Part shown: positions 34,943 through 45,689 of the stretch, in pieces | How the letters are laid out: each line of letters opens with the position of its first letter | Position numbering within the stretch: position 1 is the stretch's first letter | Source of the DNA: Symsagittifera roscoffensis | Taxonomy: Eukaryota; Xenacoelomorpha; Acoela; Convolutidae | Direction: 5' to 3' | NCBI RefSeq assembly: GCF_963678635.1 | Contig: NC_087064.1 | Coordinates: 18,402,509 to 18,466,508, forward strand | DNA: 64,000 bases | Notes under the pieces: generated by a model | The model's input: only the letters and a program-made list of their open reading frames with translations | What the model was told of the DNA's origin: nothing | Database searches by the model: none | Program-made: the position numbers and the translations under genes

Positions 34943-36917
34943 AAGAAACCTAGAAAATTACCGAGCAGTAACTAAACAGAAAAAGCGGGATAAATGGTCC
35001 TGGAGTATCCAAGCCTCGGATTTTTCAAAAGCAGAAAGTTTTTCGAAAACTCGATGCGTTATTAATTTGAATCAATTAGGAACAAAAATTTTCAGATATC
35101 AAGAAAAATTAGGACGCAAAGTTGCTCTGAGCTGAGTCCAAACAAACTTCGACAAAAAAACTATCCAAATGAAAAATGCTGGTTAAAAACTGTCGTCTAT
35201 TTCTATTTTTCCGCTATCATTAAGTTTTGATAAGTATAAAAACGAAAAACCTAAATCACTTTAGCCTGCTTGCAATTGAAATGAAAAAAAAAAAACAACT
35301 ATCCAGAACGAAAGAAAAACATTAAGCCTACTAGGAACAAAAAGAAAAAACAACCCAAATTAAAAATTCTGAAAATTACGAGCAAAACACGAATAAAAAT
35401 GACTTAAGGTAGTTTGTGATCTGATAGCAATTAAGTTTCTCTAATACTGAGTGTAATGCTGAAAAAAAATATCGTTCTAAAAAAATATATAGGCTAGAAA
35501 GCAACATAAAAATCAATTAACAAAACTTGATTGAAAATTAAACCAAGAAACTTGGGAATAAACTCATGACTTCAATTACCTTCGAAATTTTTTTCATGAT
35601 TTGTTCATTTTTTACAGAAGGAAGAAGATATTTTAAAATTCCAAACATACTTCATCAAAGTTGAGTTCATATAAACAACGACGAAACAAATAACAAACAT
35701 TAGACAAATAAGCCGACGTAATTAAAGCCAACAAATAATAAGCCACTTAATAAGCAAAAAAACAGCCAAAATTTTTTTAGCATGAAATCATAACAGATTT
35801 ACATCTAACGGCTACAATACAAGCCCTATAGCTGCAAAACAAATAGCTGTATAATTGTAAATTTACCATTTCAAACTATTTTCAAAATACTTACCATTCT
35901 CTGAACAAAGTTTTCTACGGAAAAAAAATCTAGTACTCGGTTGCCATAACCTTGCTGAACGCTAGGGTAAGTACCAAAATTTTTTCTTCAAACTTTAAAG
36001 CTTTCGAAGGTTTCACACCTCAATTTTTGAAAGACTCATATTCTCTGACCGTTTGAACTTCGCTTGGTCAGGAAATGCATTCGGTTTCATGACAAACTCG
36101 AGCAATTTCTCTCGCTCCGCTTTGACTACTTATTCATGCGCCAAAAGCACGTTTGATTTTGGCAGATAAAGATTTTTTTTTCGTTTCAGTGTGGTTTTCA
36201 TATCCATTTCTTTGATCTTTAAGTAGTTTTCCTATCTTGTTTTTGCGCCACGAACTGAAGTACAAACTTTTTTCGTGGTATCAAACTTAATAAAACTCCC
36301 ATACCCCCAGTATCTTGAAGCCCGTCTCTAATCTTCGCAATGCCACCAACGATACGAGCTGTTAGTTTTCACCAATCAAATCTTTGTTGACCAAAAAAAA
36401 CAACTCTCTACATTGGCTGAACCATGTGGTAGGGTAGCAAAAAAATTTTCTGAAAAATAGATCTTTATGAGCCAATGATTATAAGATAGATAAAAAAATA
36501 TAGCTGAAAAAGATGAACTAAAAAGTAAGCTGAAAATACAGATAAATAGATAAAAAGACAGACAAAAGCAATAGATTAAAAACAGACTGAAAAGATAGAT
36601 TAAATTGTTTTAGTCAATTTTTTTCTTCAAATTTTAGTTTGTAGGCTTAAACTTTTGTGTCGAAAAACTATGAACAAAAAACATATCTTTTAAAACTTCA
36701 GGTTGAATTAAATTACGAAGTTTTAAGACATTGATTTTTTTTCAACTCAAACACAAAGCAACCGAAATTTTAAGACAAGCTACTTTTTAAATGCAAGTTT
36801 TATTTTCATACATGATACCCGGATGACTAAACAGATATCTGTCCCTCATCTCATGTTTAGCTGCGTTTTTGCTCTTTTTAAATTTTTTTGTTTTCGTAGA
36901 TATCTTGAGCTTATGCT
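34943..36917. other. gene-poor AT-rich stretch
   Basis: No exon is supported. A GATAGATAAAA / ACAGATAAATAGAT rich patch lies at 36,480-36,620 (degenerate GATA-type microsatellite). Words shared with SINE family 2 (AAGCCGAC, AAATAATAAGCC) occur at 35,705-35,760. Confidence 0.4.
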
Positions 36918-36934
36918 TTGCAACTCTTTTTTAG

Positions 36935-37275
36935 AAGAAAATTGACACTTCGTGCAATTGCAGCTTTTTTTCGAAGTCTGGCTGTTTTTGACCAGTTGTC
37001 TTGTTCAACTGGTGCGTTCTTTTGGAGCGGCGAGTTCGAGGTGGAGCTCGAAGGCGTTCAGCTACTTGGGATAGGTTTGCTCGATGAAGTAGCCTTTGTG
37101 TTAGTGTTACTGCTTCTGCTAATTTTGCTGGACTAAGACTCATGCCTCAGGACCAAAAAAGCTGATTTTTCTTACAGCATCCTTGGATTCGCTTGCCTTG
37201 GAGCTCTAGAGCCCTCTTCACAGGAACCGGTTTTTCAACGCCAATTTGACAAATTCGACAGACTTTTTTTTTGCT
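36935..37275 (-). pseudogene. possible broken coding segment with a Cys motif and basic cluster
   Basis: On the minus strand one frame reads KKVCRICQIGVEKPVPVKRA then GKRIQGCCKKNQ (about 37,275-37,165), a stop, then MSLSPAKLAEAVTLTQRLL and the basic PPRTRRSKRTHQL. The base composition is richer in GC than the flanks. It could be a dead transposon zinc finger or a lone exon; I do not recognise the family. Confidence 0.3.
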
Positions 37276-37279
37276 CATA

Positions 37280-39440
37280 CCACTGAGCTCTAAGAAACAC
37301 AACTGTATTATTTGAACCTCATGGGGAAAAAATTGATGATAAGATGATTTAAATCAGCCTTTTAGATTAAATGACGATACATCCTTGAAATTTTTGGCTG
37401 AACCCTGCATTTCCGTGACGAATAGTCCAAGCCATTTGAAGACATCGGATTCACTGAGGCTTGGAGGCCGGGCTTCGCAGCGTAAATATTATAAATAATA
37501 GGGTTGAGCGCAGCGGCATTAAGCTTTATTAAAGGCTGTTCGATCCGGTAAACTTCCTTTTGAAGCCTTCAATGGCGTGGCATTTGCGGAGCACATGCAC
37601 CAACCACAAAAAAATGTTCATTCTGATTTTTTTTGGATTGTTGTTAACGCATCACGTGAGTCCCGCATATGCGACTTAAGCCTATTAATGACATATCTGA
37701 AAGCGTTATTCACTCTCGGAAACAGTTGCTTAAAAACGTCTTATGGGCAACTAACACTCTCTACTACTGATGTTATTACATGTTTAAGATAACCTCCGAA
37801 CAACTTTCTCTTCAATTTCGAAAAAAAAACTTTCAGAATATTGATTACAGTCAATTTCAGGGATAGGCGAGTTCATTTGAATCGAGAAACACAACTGGCA
37901 TTTGTTTGGGTTATTTTCAATAAGGGTTATTTACAGTACCTTTCTTAGTTTACTGAATGATCTTGTGATCAGGGACGGATGGGATCAATTGAAAAATGTG
38001 GAGGAACTTTGCTTTCGTGAGTTTCAATTTTCCACGCCAAAATCAGGTACAACAAAAATTATTCGGAATGAATCGAGTGATATACCATATTAAAGCCCTT
38101 TCATTCATAGTTCGGACGACATTCCAAATATTTTTCCAGATTTGAGAAAAATGGGTTTGAAGTTTTTGATTTTTCGTCCAATTTCGAGCAAGTAAAGCCA
38201 GCCAGCATGCTTAGTAGCATGCTTTTAAAGTAAAGCCAGCCAGCATGCTTTTAATGATTTAGTAAATAATTGCTGCCAAATTTTTTGGCACTGAAATGAC
38301 ACCAATAGATCTTGCTTCGCCTTGATGGCACTGGCCGCACTCATACCGTGGTCACCTAGAAAATAATGAAAAAAGTTAATAATAATTCGAAAAATTATAC
38401 TTTTGTTGTCCCATTTTCCTCAAAAAAATTGTCGTTCTCTTAAATGATAAAAACAAATAAATTCAAAACCTTTGCACAGAAAATGTTTAAAAAGGACTAC
38501 TAAAACAAAAAGGATATTAAAGACATTGGAGTACACAGAAAGCAAAAAAGCCACAAGGCCAAAAAACATAAGGCTTACATTCCTAGCCTTCCCTCTGGGA
38601 ACTAAAAACAACCAAGGCCGAAGTTTGTTTCGGAACAAGGCACAAATTTTATATGGCCACCAAAGATTAAAAATCGGGCAGTTAAGGCATCGCTATGAAT
38701 TCGCGAGCTCTATGATTTAAACTAGTACCAACTACTGAAAAGATAGTTTTGCGTCAATTCAATTACCAGTAATAACTTTACGAACAAAAAGCTTCAGATA
38801 AACAAGTTATAACTCTACGGACAATACATTGGATCCATCTTCATAGTACAATGAAACAATTCTCAAAAATTGTTTTCGTATTTTGTTGCAACCACATTGT
38901 AGGCATATGTATAGATCTGTTGAGCAAATAATTGCAGTCAAGTAAGGCGTACCGTGTTTTTGAATACTTTCTCCGCTATTCTGAGTTGAGATCTGCAGCA
39001 TATTCAAGTGTCTTCTAGAGACTGGACTTCAGTACGATTCAGAAAGTTCATTGATTTGAGGAGAGAGAGCGAGCGAGAGCGAGCAAGAGAACTGCTCATG
39101 ATGATTTCGATGATAAGTGAAGATTAATTAAGATTTTCAAACGTTCCTTGGACTCCATACATCTGCTTTGTGCAAGACGGAAGCTTCTAAGTCAAATTCT
39201 AGAAAATCTTAAACCAGTAAAGGCGGCAGCTGGAGCCAAATCAAGCATATCAGTCGATTAAGTCAGAAGCGAAGTCAATGACAAAAGTCAGTAACGAACA
39301 CGAATTGCCGGCTGCTTAGCAATCAGCAAGAAATACTCGGACTACAGTTATCTTTGCAAAAAAAAATGGAGAAGGGTAAATAAAATAATGCGAAACAATA
39401 TTTTCTACTTCAAAATGCCAGTTTTCGTCATATGCATTAA
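37280..39440. other. no supported gene
   Basis: AT-rich. A 30-bp direct repeat (AAAGCCAGCCAGCATGCTT) occurs twice at about 38,190-38,250, and a GAGAGCGAGCGAGA patch at 39,060-39,090. Nothing else is supported. Confidence 0.4.
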
Positions 39441-39442
39441 CA

Positions 39443-39625
39443 GGGGCGGATCTAGGATTTTCTCGAAGGGGGCGTATTTTCAAAAAAAAAACTTTTGTTG
39501 CGGGCGATTTTTTGAAAAAACAGGCCAAAAAAGACGTTTTTAGGCAATTTTTGGAAAATTTAGAACAAAAAATCACGTTTTTTTGACCCCCCCCCCCCCC
39601 AAAAAAACTTGTATATTTTGGCGCC
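39443..39625 (+). mobile_element. copy 1 of an element starting GGGGCGGATCTAGG
   Basis: AGGGGCGGATCTAGGATTTT, then GGGGGCG, GGCGATTTTTTGAAAAAACA, and a C run of about 13 at 39,588. Copies lie at 42,121 and 53,755. The start resembles hAT-type terminal inverted repeats (CAGGGGCGGA-CTAG), but I see no matching right end. Confidence 0.55.
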
Positions 39626-39733
39626 CAAGACGTCTTTAAAAAATTTTAGGGTCAGTAATTCCTTTGGGTTGGCAGGGGATCGAATTAGCGTTAAAAACTT
39701 TTCGTGCCAGAAAATAACAATTGTTTTCAATAA

Positions 39734-40268
39734 CATTAAGTTTTTACCTTGGCATGGAAGATTAGAAAAATATCATAATTGCTTAGAAAAATATCAGCAA
39801 ACACTTAGTCTTTCGCGCAGTTTGCTTCAATTAGTTTGAACAAAATGTAGTACGTTTATTTGATAAAATTTTTACGCCGTTGAAAAACTAAATGTTGCAT
39901 GTTAATGCACACCATTAAATTTAATTTAGAGGGGGGGGGGTTGCTGGACGCCCTTTTCCCTAAATCCGCTGGGGTGCATTAACATGCAACATTTAATTTT
40001 TTTTCAACGGCGTCAAAAATTTAATCAAATAAACCGCTGAGCGTCAAAAGCCCCCGAGTCAAAAGCCCCCGGCGCAAAAGTTATATGTACATGAACACCT
40101 ACATGCAAAAGCAAGGGGGGCTTTTGACTCGGGGGCTTTTGTCGCTCAGCCAAATAAACAAGTACTACATTTCGCTCAAACTAGTTGAGGGCAAACTGCG
40201 CGAAAAACTAGTATTTGCTAATTATGATATTTTTCTTCTGATCTTACATGCCAAGGTAAAAACTTACT
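39734..40268. mobile_element. nested foldback (inverted-repeat) element
   Basis: The outer arms (about 39,734-39,865 and 40,150-40,268) are reverse complements, for example AAGTTTTTACCTTGGCATG against CATGCCAAGGTAAAAACTT. Inside are a second inverted pair built on GTTGCATGTTAATGCAC (39,890-39,915 and 39,970-39,990) and a third built on CAAAAGCCCCCGAGTC (40,045-40,080 and 40,110-40,150). A transcript could fold into one long hairpin. Confidence 0.9.
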
Positions 40269-42120
40269 GTAATTGACAAAAGTTGTTATCTTCAAACACA
40301 ACAACTGCAAGTATTTAACGCTATTTATTGAATTTCATAGAGGGTAGTTGAGATCATTCTTTATATTCCAATTAAAAGTTTTTCAATCAGAAATGCGTAT
40401 ATGATATAGCGGAACGAAAAACATTTGAGTAGCTCCTTTCTCCTAAAAATATCGCCATATTATTTCTGTAAAGTTTCTCTGAACTTTTTTGCAGCTTGAA
40501 TCACGACTGAGATAGCTTAAAAACTGTGCCTTTATTTTTTTCTGCGGCTCCTGATTACGCGCCAAAAAATATTTCAAATGCGGAACCGACAAAACCTTGT
40601 TTTAAGCACAATTTGGCCTCGTAATGTATACGCGTGATTTATTGCCCCCTACATCGCCAAGCCCGTCGGAACTACAACAGCCTAGGAGACATATACTGAG
40701 ATTCAAAAATTGATACACAGAAGCAAAGCTGTCCTTCACTAACAGCAACGAAAAACGGAATATATCTTCAACGGGGTCAAAAAGGAGAAAAAAACATTGC
40801 ACTTTGAAAAATAACTGAATTCTACCGGTACAAAAGTTTCCGATCAATCTCACAGTGTGCGACTTAACTATTGAATATCAAAGGCTACTAGGTGAAAAAT
40901 CCTTATTTACGGAAACATTTGGTATTCTTTTAGTTCGAAATTGAATATAAAGTTTTCATCAGTCATCAGCAATTGAACCAGAAGTAGCATTACAGTAGCG
41001 TTTTTAAGAAAGTCACGAGAAACCGATCTCCTATGAATATGAGATATTTGAAACCAAATATCTCTTTATTGAATTTCAGGCTGATTAAAAATTTTACAGA
41101 AGTGGACGAATCAGGTCCTATTAGATCCAAATAGTCGGTAGGCAGAAATTGATTCTCGCAAAGTAAAGTTTTGGTACAAGAAAATGTATCTTTCAAAAAC
41201 TACGACTAAAAATTGACCCTTTGCGTTGAGAGCATTTTTTGTTCGTTTTCAGGTACCTCACAGCGAGATTGTGTGATGATAGTGTGATACCTTATTCACA
41301 GAAATTTAGACGTCCATCATAGTAAAAACAAAAAGAAAAGACTTTTTGAATGAATTTTTCCTTAAATATATTTGCAGAGATACCAGTAGTCTATTCTAAG
41401 TAAAGGAAGTTGTTGTTGTTGCTTGATGCTGCTGTAGATGCTGCAGTATTAGCTACAAACTACCAGAGTAAAAGGTGAAGAAGGTTCCCTTTGTGGAACC
41501 AATTTAAAGATCTTCTTTGAAGTTTGAAGTACAGCTAGCTGCAACACATCGATAACAGTTAATACCAAAATAATTAGACCAACTTGAGGCAAACGTGTCT
41601 TCTCTTAGTGAAAGCTTGCCGTACAACAAGTAATCCCTCCTTAAGTAATCCGCTCCTATTCACCCTCCCCATTCTCGAACAAACGCAGAGAACCAAAAAT
41701 CACATTATGGAAACCCAAAAACTAGATTCGCTCTAAAAATGGCCAAACTATTTGCTCAAAAAACCGGCTTTTTCGTTTTGAATAAAAAAATGAGCAATTC
41801 CAGACATTACAAGGACGCTGTAGGTTTTTTGGCACAAATTGATGTGAGGGAGGGGACGACAAGAGATTGCTCAAGATTGTATTTCCTTAAGATTGTATTT
41901 CCAAGCAGGTCTAATATTGAATTCTTTGCCGCCTGCACGTTTGTAGAAAAATAGGGGAAAACCATTTTTAGCGCTTCCGTTTTTTTTTTGCGAGCTCATT
42001 AGTCTTAAATCAAAACTGAAATTTACTTGGGGTCGTTCAGGTAAAATGGATGTCACAAAGAATTTTCGAAGAGGTATTCATTACCTTTTCCTAGAAATCT
42101 TCTAAGCCATTATTATATAA
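40269..42120. other. no supported gene
   Basis: AT-rich. A weak hairpin-repeat copy lies at 40,714-40,745 and a GTT/GCT-rich patch at 41,410-41,450. ORFs on both strands here lack motifs and splice context. Confidence 0.4.
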
Positions 42121-42640
42121 CAAGGTCGGATCTAGGATTTTCTATGGATTTTTCTAGGATTTTTATATCTAGGGGGGAGCGGATTTTCAGAAATTTTTCA
42201 AAAATTTTGTCGACCATTTTTTAGTTCGACTGAATTGATTTTCCAAGCACTCACAGAACACTATAAAGACTCCATTTTGGCCAAAAATTTTGCGCTACAG
42301 GCAAATTTTTGAAAAAAAAAACAGGTCAAAAAGATTTTGATTGAAAAAATCCGTTTTTCGGCGCGCGATCCCTTCAAAATTAGTATATATTGGCGCCTTT
42401 AAAATAATTTTATGGTCGGCCCAACATGGATGTCATCAAAAATACCAAAGAGGGACCTTTTTGGTTGGAAAAGAAGTCGAATTCCAACCCCCCCCCCCCC
42501 CCCCCCTCCCCAAATTTTTGCCACTTGCCATAAATTTTGGGGGCAGGCGGAAAAAATCCGCTAACTCAAACAGCGGTTCACAAGAACTTAAAACAGTTAT
42601 AATAAAATCAGTCCCCCCCAAAAAAATATCCAGAACATGC
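42121..42640 (+). mobile_element. copy 2 of the GGGGCGGATCTAGG-type element
   Basis: It starts GGTCGGATCTAGGATTTTC and shares GCGGATTTTC, ATTTTTCAAAAATTTTGTCGACC and GCGCTACAGGCAAATTTTTG with the copy at 53,755. It contains a C run of nearly 20 at about 42,489-42,506. Confidence 0.55.
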
Positions 42641-42732
42641 TCTAAGAGAAAGTATTTCCTCACGTTTACAAGCTTAACATACATGTTATCTTATTAGTTT
42701 ATCCAAAGCTGTCAACCAGACGAGAAACTCAC

Positions 42733-42877
42733 ATGACAGAGCTAGCTCTGGAGCCTTTATCGTGGAAAACAACTCGAGACCAGTAATTGCATAATCGATG
42801 CAGCTGGGAGCATCTGCGTTGTACATCCAGAGACCATTCAAGCCAAACAGCTCCATAGATGGTTCAGTAAGAGGCTC
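42733..42877 (-). CDS. orphan exon candidate
   Basis: On the minus strand a 145-base open segment encodes MELFGLNGLWMYNADAPSC then DYAITGLELFSTIKAPELA and ends at a consensus donor (TCAT|GTGAGT). Possible acceptors lie at 42,878 or 42,876 (GATAAG or AAGAG), both pyrimidine-poor. Its composition and peptide look coding, but I found no partner exon between 33 and 50 kb and do not recognise the peptide. It may be one exon of an otherwise unseen minus-strand gene. Confidence 0.35.
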
Positions 42878-43184
42878 TTATCTAAGCTTTATAGCTGTAG
42901 TAAGTGACTCGAGAAGTCCCTTGACTCAAACTAGCATCTTTCAGGAACGCAAAACCATCTGAAAAGACAACATACCTCAATAGAATTTTTCAGTCGGAAG
43001 CTCAGTCAGTTCTTTCACGGAATTTAAATAAGCTAAAAAGCTACTATTGTTTCGACCAAATGCAAAAAAAATGAGAATGAACTAAGGCGTAGAGCTGACT
43101 TTTCCAGCCAATTCTGACTATCTCAGAGCAAACTCTCAGCGGGTCAGAAAAAAAATTCCGTCAAAACACCATTCTCTTTTATAG

Positions 43185-43465
43185 TCCGTTATTACATCAT
43201 ACTAAAAACCGTTATAACAAAATTGTACTTAAAATATTCAATTTTGATTAAATTCTACTCAAAATTATTTGTCATTACTGAATCAGACTCAAAATAGTTC
43301 TTTATGATTGAATGCTACTAAAAATATTCCGCTATAAATAAGTTTAACTCAAAATAAACCGTTATGGTTATTAAAACTTATTCCAAATAAACCCTTAATG
43401 ATTAAATTAGAAGACAATCTGTTAGGGTTAAATTGTACTCAAAATAATCCGCTAAGATCAAAATA
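43185..43465 (+). repeat. degenerate minisatellite, unit about 39-40 bp
   Basis: About seven diverged copies of a unit of the form AAAATAATCCGTTATGATT followed by AAATTGTACTC. Confidence 0.75.
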
Positions 43466-44035
43466 TTTTGAAGATTTCCCTGAAGATAACATTCAAATGC
43501 TCAAATAATGAACAAGATGGCATGCTGGACTAAAGACACGGAGGTTATCAGTTCTGCTTAAGTAAAACATCAGATTTAACTAACTAGTAAGTTCATGTTT
43601 TACTCTGCTTTTTATCTGGGCAAAAAGTAAACAAGGATAAATTTTCCCAGGACTGTTGTCCCAGGACTATTATGTTCTGTTTTTCATCAGCGGCAGAGGT
43701 AAAAATTCTTTTCAAAATTCCATGTCAACTTAGTTACATGTTTAGTTACATGTCAACTTTTTAGTGAAGAGTATCAAAATGACTTACAACAACAAAAAAA
43801 ACGTGAAACTGTTTTTTTTTCTTCAAAAAAATACCAATAACAGAAATGCGTTGAGTTTAATTTAGCGAACACTAGCAAAAATGTCAAGTTCTAATGTTTG
43901 TGAAGGAATCAAATGGTACTTACAAACCTAGAGATGTGGACGACCTTGTGTCATTGAACGACCACCTTCTGAAAACTTGAAAGTTTTTCTGGAACCATTT
44001 AAAGACCTATTTATTAGATTGAAAAACCTTCAATG
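43466..44035. other. no supported feature
   Basis: AT-rich sequence between the minisatellite and the LINE remnant. Only a short local duplication (AGTTACATGT) at about 43,731-43,755 is visible. Confidence 0.4.
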
Positions 44036-44039
44036 AAAG

Positions 44040-45200
44040 CTATTTCTTGTTGTAGATACGAACATTAACATTTTAAAAGATAGATTATCTCTAGAAAAGA
44101 CCTTGATTGTCGAACCATTTGATTTATTTGCGCAGAGTAGGGACTTTACTAGAGAAACAAAAACTTCAGCAACCTGCATTGATAATTTTATATCGGATCA
44201 TGATGTTTCCGTTGATAACTTCACACGCAGCTTCTCAAATCAAAAAGTTCTTATGGGCTGGTTTGAATTGCTCCCTTTAAAACATGAACTATCTAAACCT
44301 AGTATCGCTTTGCACCACTTGCGATACAAATATGAATGACTATGAAAATCAAACGGAAAAATTCAAAAAATCATTTAAAATATCCGGAAAAAAATTGACT
44401 GCATCATTAGAAAATATACAACGAGCTTGGGGAATGCTATACAGAAGCCAAGTTTTCAAAAAGTCCTTTCTGCGGAAATAAGCAGACAGACAATAATCTA
44501 TATAAGCCAAAATTTTTTACTTGCAAGAAAAACAAGTCTCAACTGAAATCGTATACCCGGTCTTTGTCTTCTCAAGCATGGGGGTTGCAGCAACTTGGAA
44601 TAAAGATAGAGCATCGAACTACGGGAACTAAGCCGACAAAAATAAACAGACGGACGATGGTCCGAAAAAAAGCACAAAAACTCTAGTTTAAAAAGGGCCC
44701 GGCCGGATCTTCGCCGTCTCAAGCAGTTGTTTTACCACTACGCCAGATGCACCGAATGCTTGATAGGATTTGAATTCATAGTTACCAAGCGCTAACAAAG
44801 CGGAAAAAAACCTGAGCAAAAACCCTTCATGCCGAAAAGAAATTCAAAAAATTCTTAACTTATAAAAACGGTTAAGTCCCTTTTCACGCGCACAAAAACT
44901 TTTTCGGACGTAATGAGGCAGAAAGATACTTGCCATAAAGCTTTAATTGAATTCAAAAAACTTTTGATACAATTGATCGAAAACTTTTGTTACAGAACTA
45001 GAGAGGTACGGTTTTCGCTGTAAATTAAATGCATTACTTAGACTTTATCTTTGCAATCGAAAAAAGTTTTTGATAAGCCAGGGGAAAAATCAATCGAATA
45101 AACAATTTAATGAGGGGTGCCTCAAAAGTCTTTTCCACATCCACTGATATTTTTACTTTTCACTAATAATTTTCCAGGATGACTTGCGTTCTAGGATTAA
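44040..45200 (+). mobile_element. AT-rich LINE remnant: endonuclease and reverse-transcriptase pieces
   Basis: The end of an endonuclease domain reads VVDTNINILKDRL, then TRETKTSATCIDNF (44,050-44,200), the familiar PTR-S-TCID pattern. Reverse-transcriptase pieces follow with frameshifts: FDTIDRKLL then LERYGFRCKLNALLRLYL (about 44,965-45,050) and GVPQKSFPHPLIFLLFTNNF (about 45,116-45,178), the GVPQGS-PLLFLLYIND motif with changes. A SINE sits inside (44,696-44,753) and a hairpin copy at 44,301-44,332. The element is dead. Confidence 0.75.
44640..44760 (-). repeat. tRNA-derived SINE family 3, copy 1
   Basis: On the minus strand the head reads GGTGCATCTGGCGTAGTGGT, a near-perfect box A (TGGCGTAGTGG), then AACTGCTTGAGACG. 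The flanking part matches the copy at 58,700-58,850. It is inserted in the LINE remnant. Confidence 0.65.
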
Positions 45201-45479
45201 GGCGAACTCGAAGGGCATAAAAACTTCCTTAAAAACTCAACTCTTTTTAAAGGAAACTTCATACTTCCCTCTGCCACGTCGTCTGTGGTCCTGACGCAGA
45301 ATATCAACCAAACCCTTAAAGGTTACATACATCTGTTTCGATCGAAAAAAAAACAGTGCAGTTGTTTTCTCTCCAAAAATGTAGTGATTTAAAATGTTTT
45401 TATTTTAACATGAGCTCGCCGTGAGTTATTGTTAAATCATAGGGTAAAAGATTGCTCAAGACTCAACGTTCATAGGTCC

Positions 45480-45685
45480 CAGACTTAGGCACGATACCTT
45501 AACACGATGCATAGATACGATATATAGATATGATACAAAGATACAATACAGATACGGCAAGGTACCATAATTTTAAATTACATTGACACGATACATGACT
45601 GCAATATATAGATATGATGCATATATACGAATCGATTTGATAAAGAGAAACGATACAACCATACAATACGCAGGTACGATGCTCT
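45480..45685 (+). repeat. degenerate (ATACGAT)-type tandem repeat
   Basis: Many spaced copies of GATACGATA, GATATGATA and GATACAATAC words, consistent with a decayed short satellite. Confidence 0.75.
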
Positions 45686-45689
45686 GCAC

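Noticed and set aside
36918-37136. + strand ORF of 72 aa with a Leu/Val-rich end resembling a membrane segment
   Set aside because: The opposite strand reads as a more protein-like basic segment with a Cys motif, and the hydrophobic run arises from antisense of Ser/Lys/Glu-type codons.
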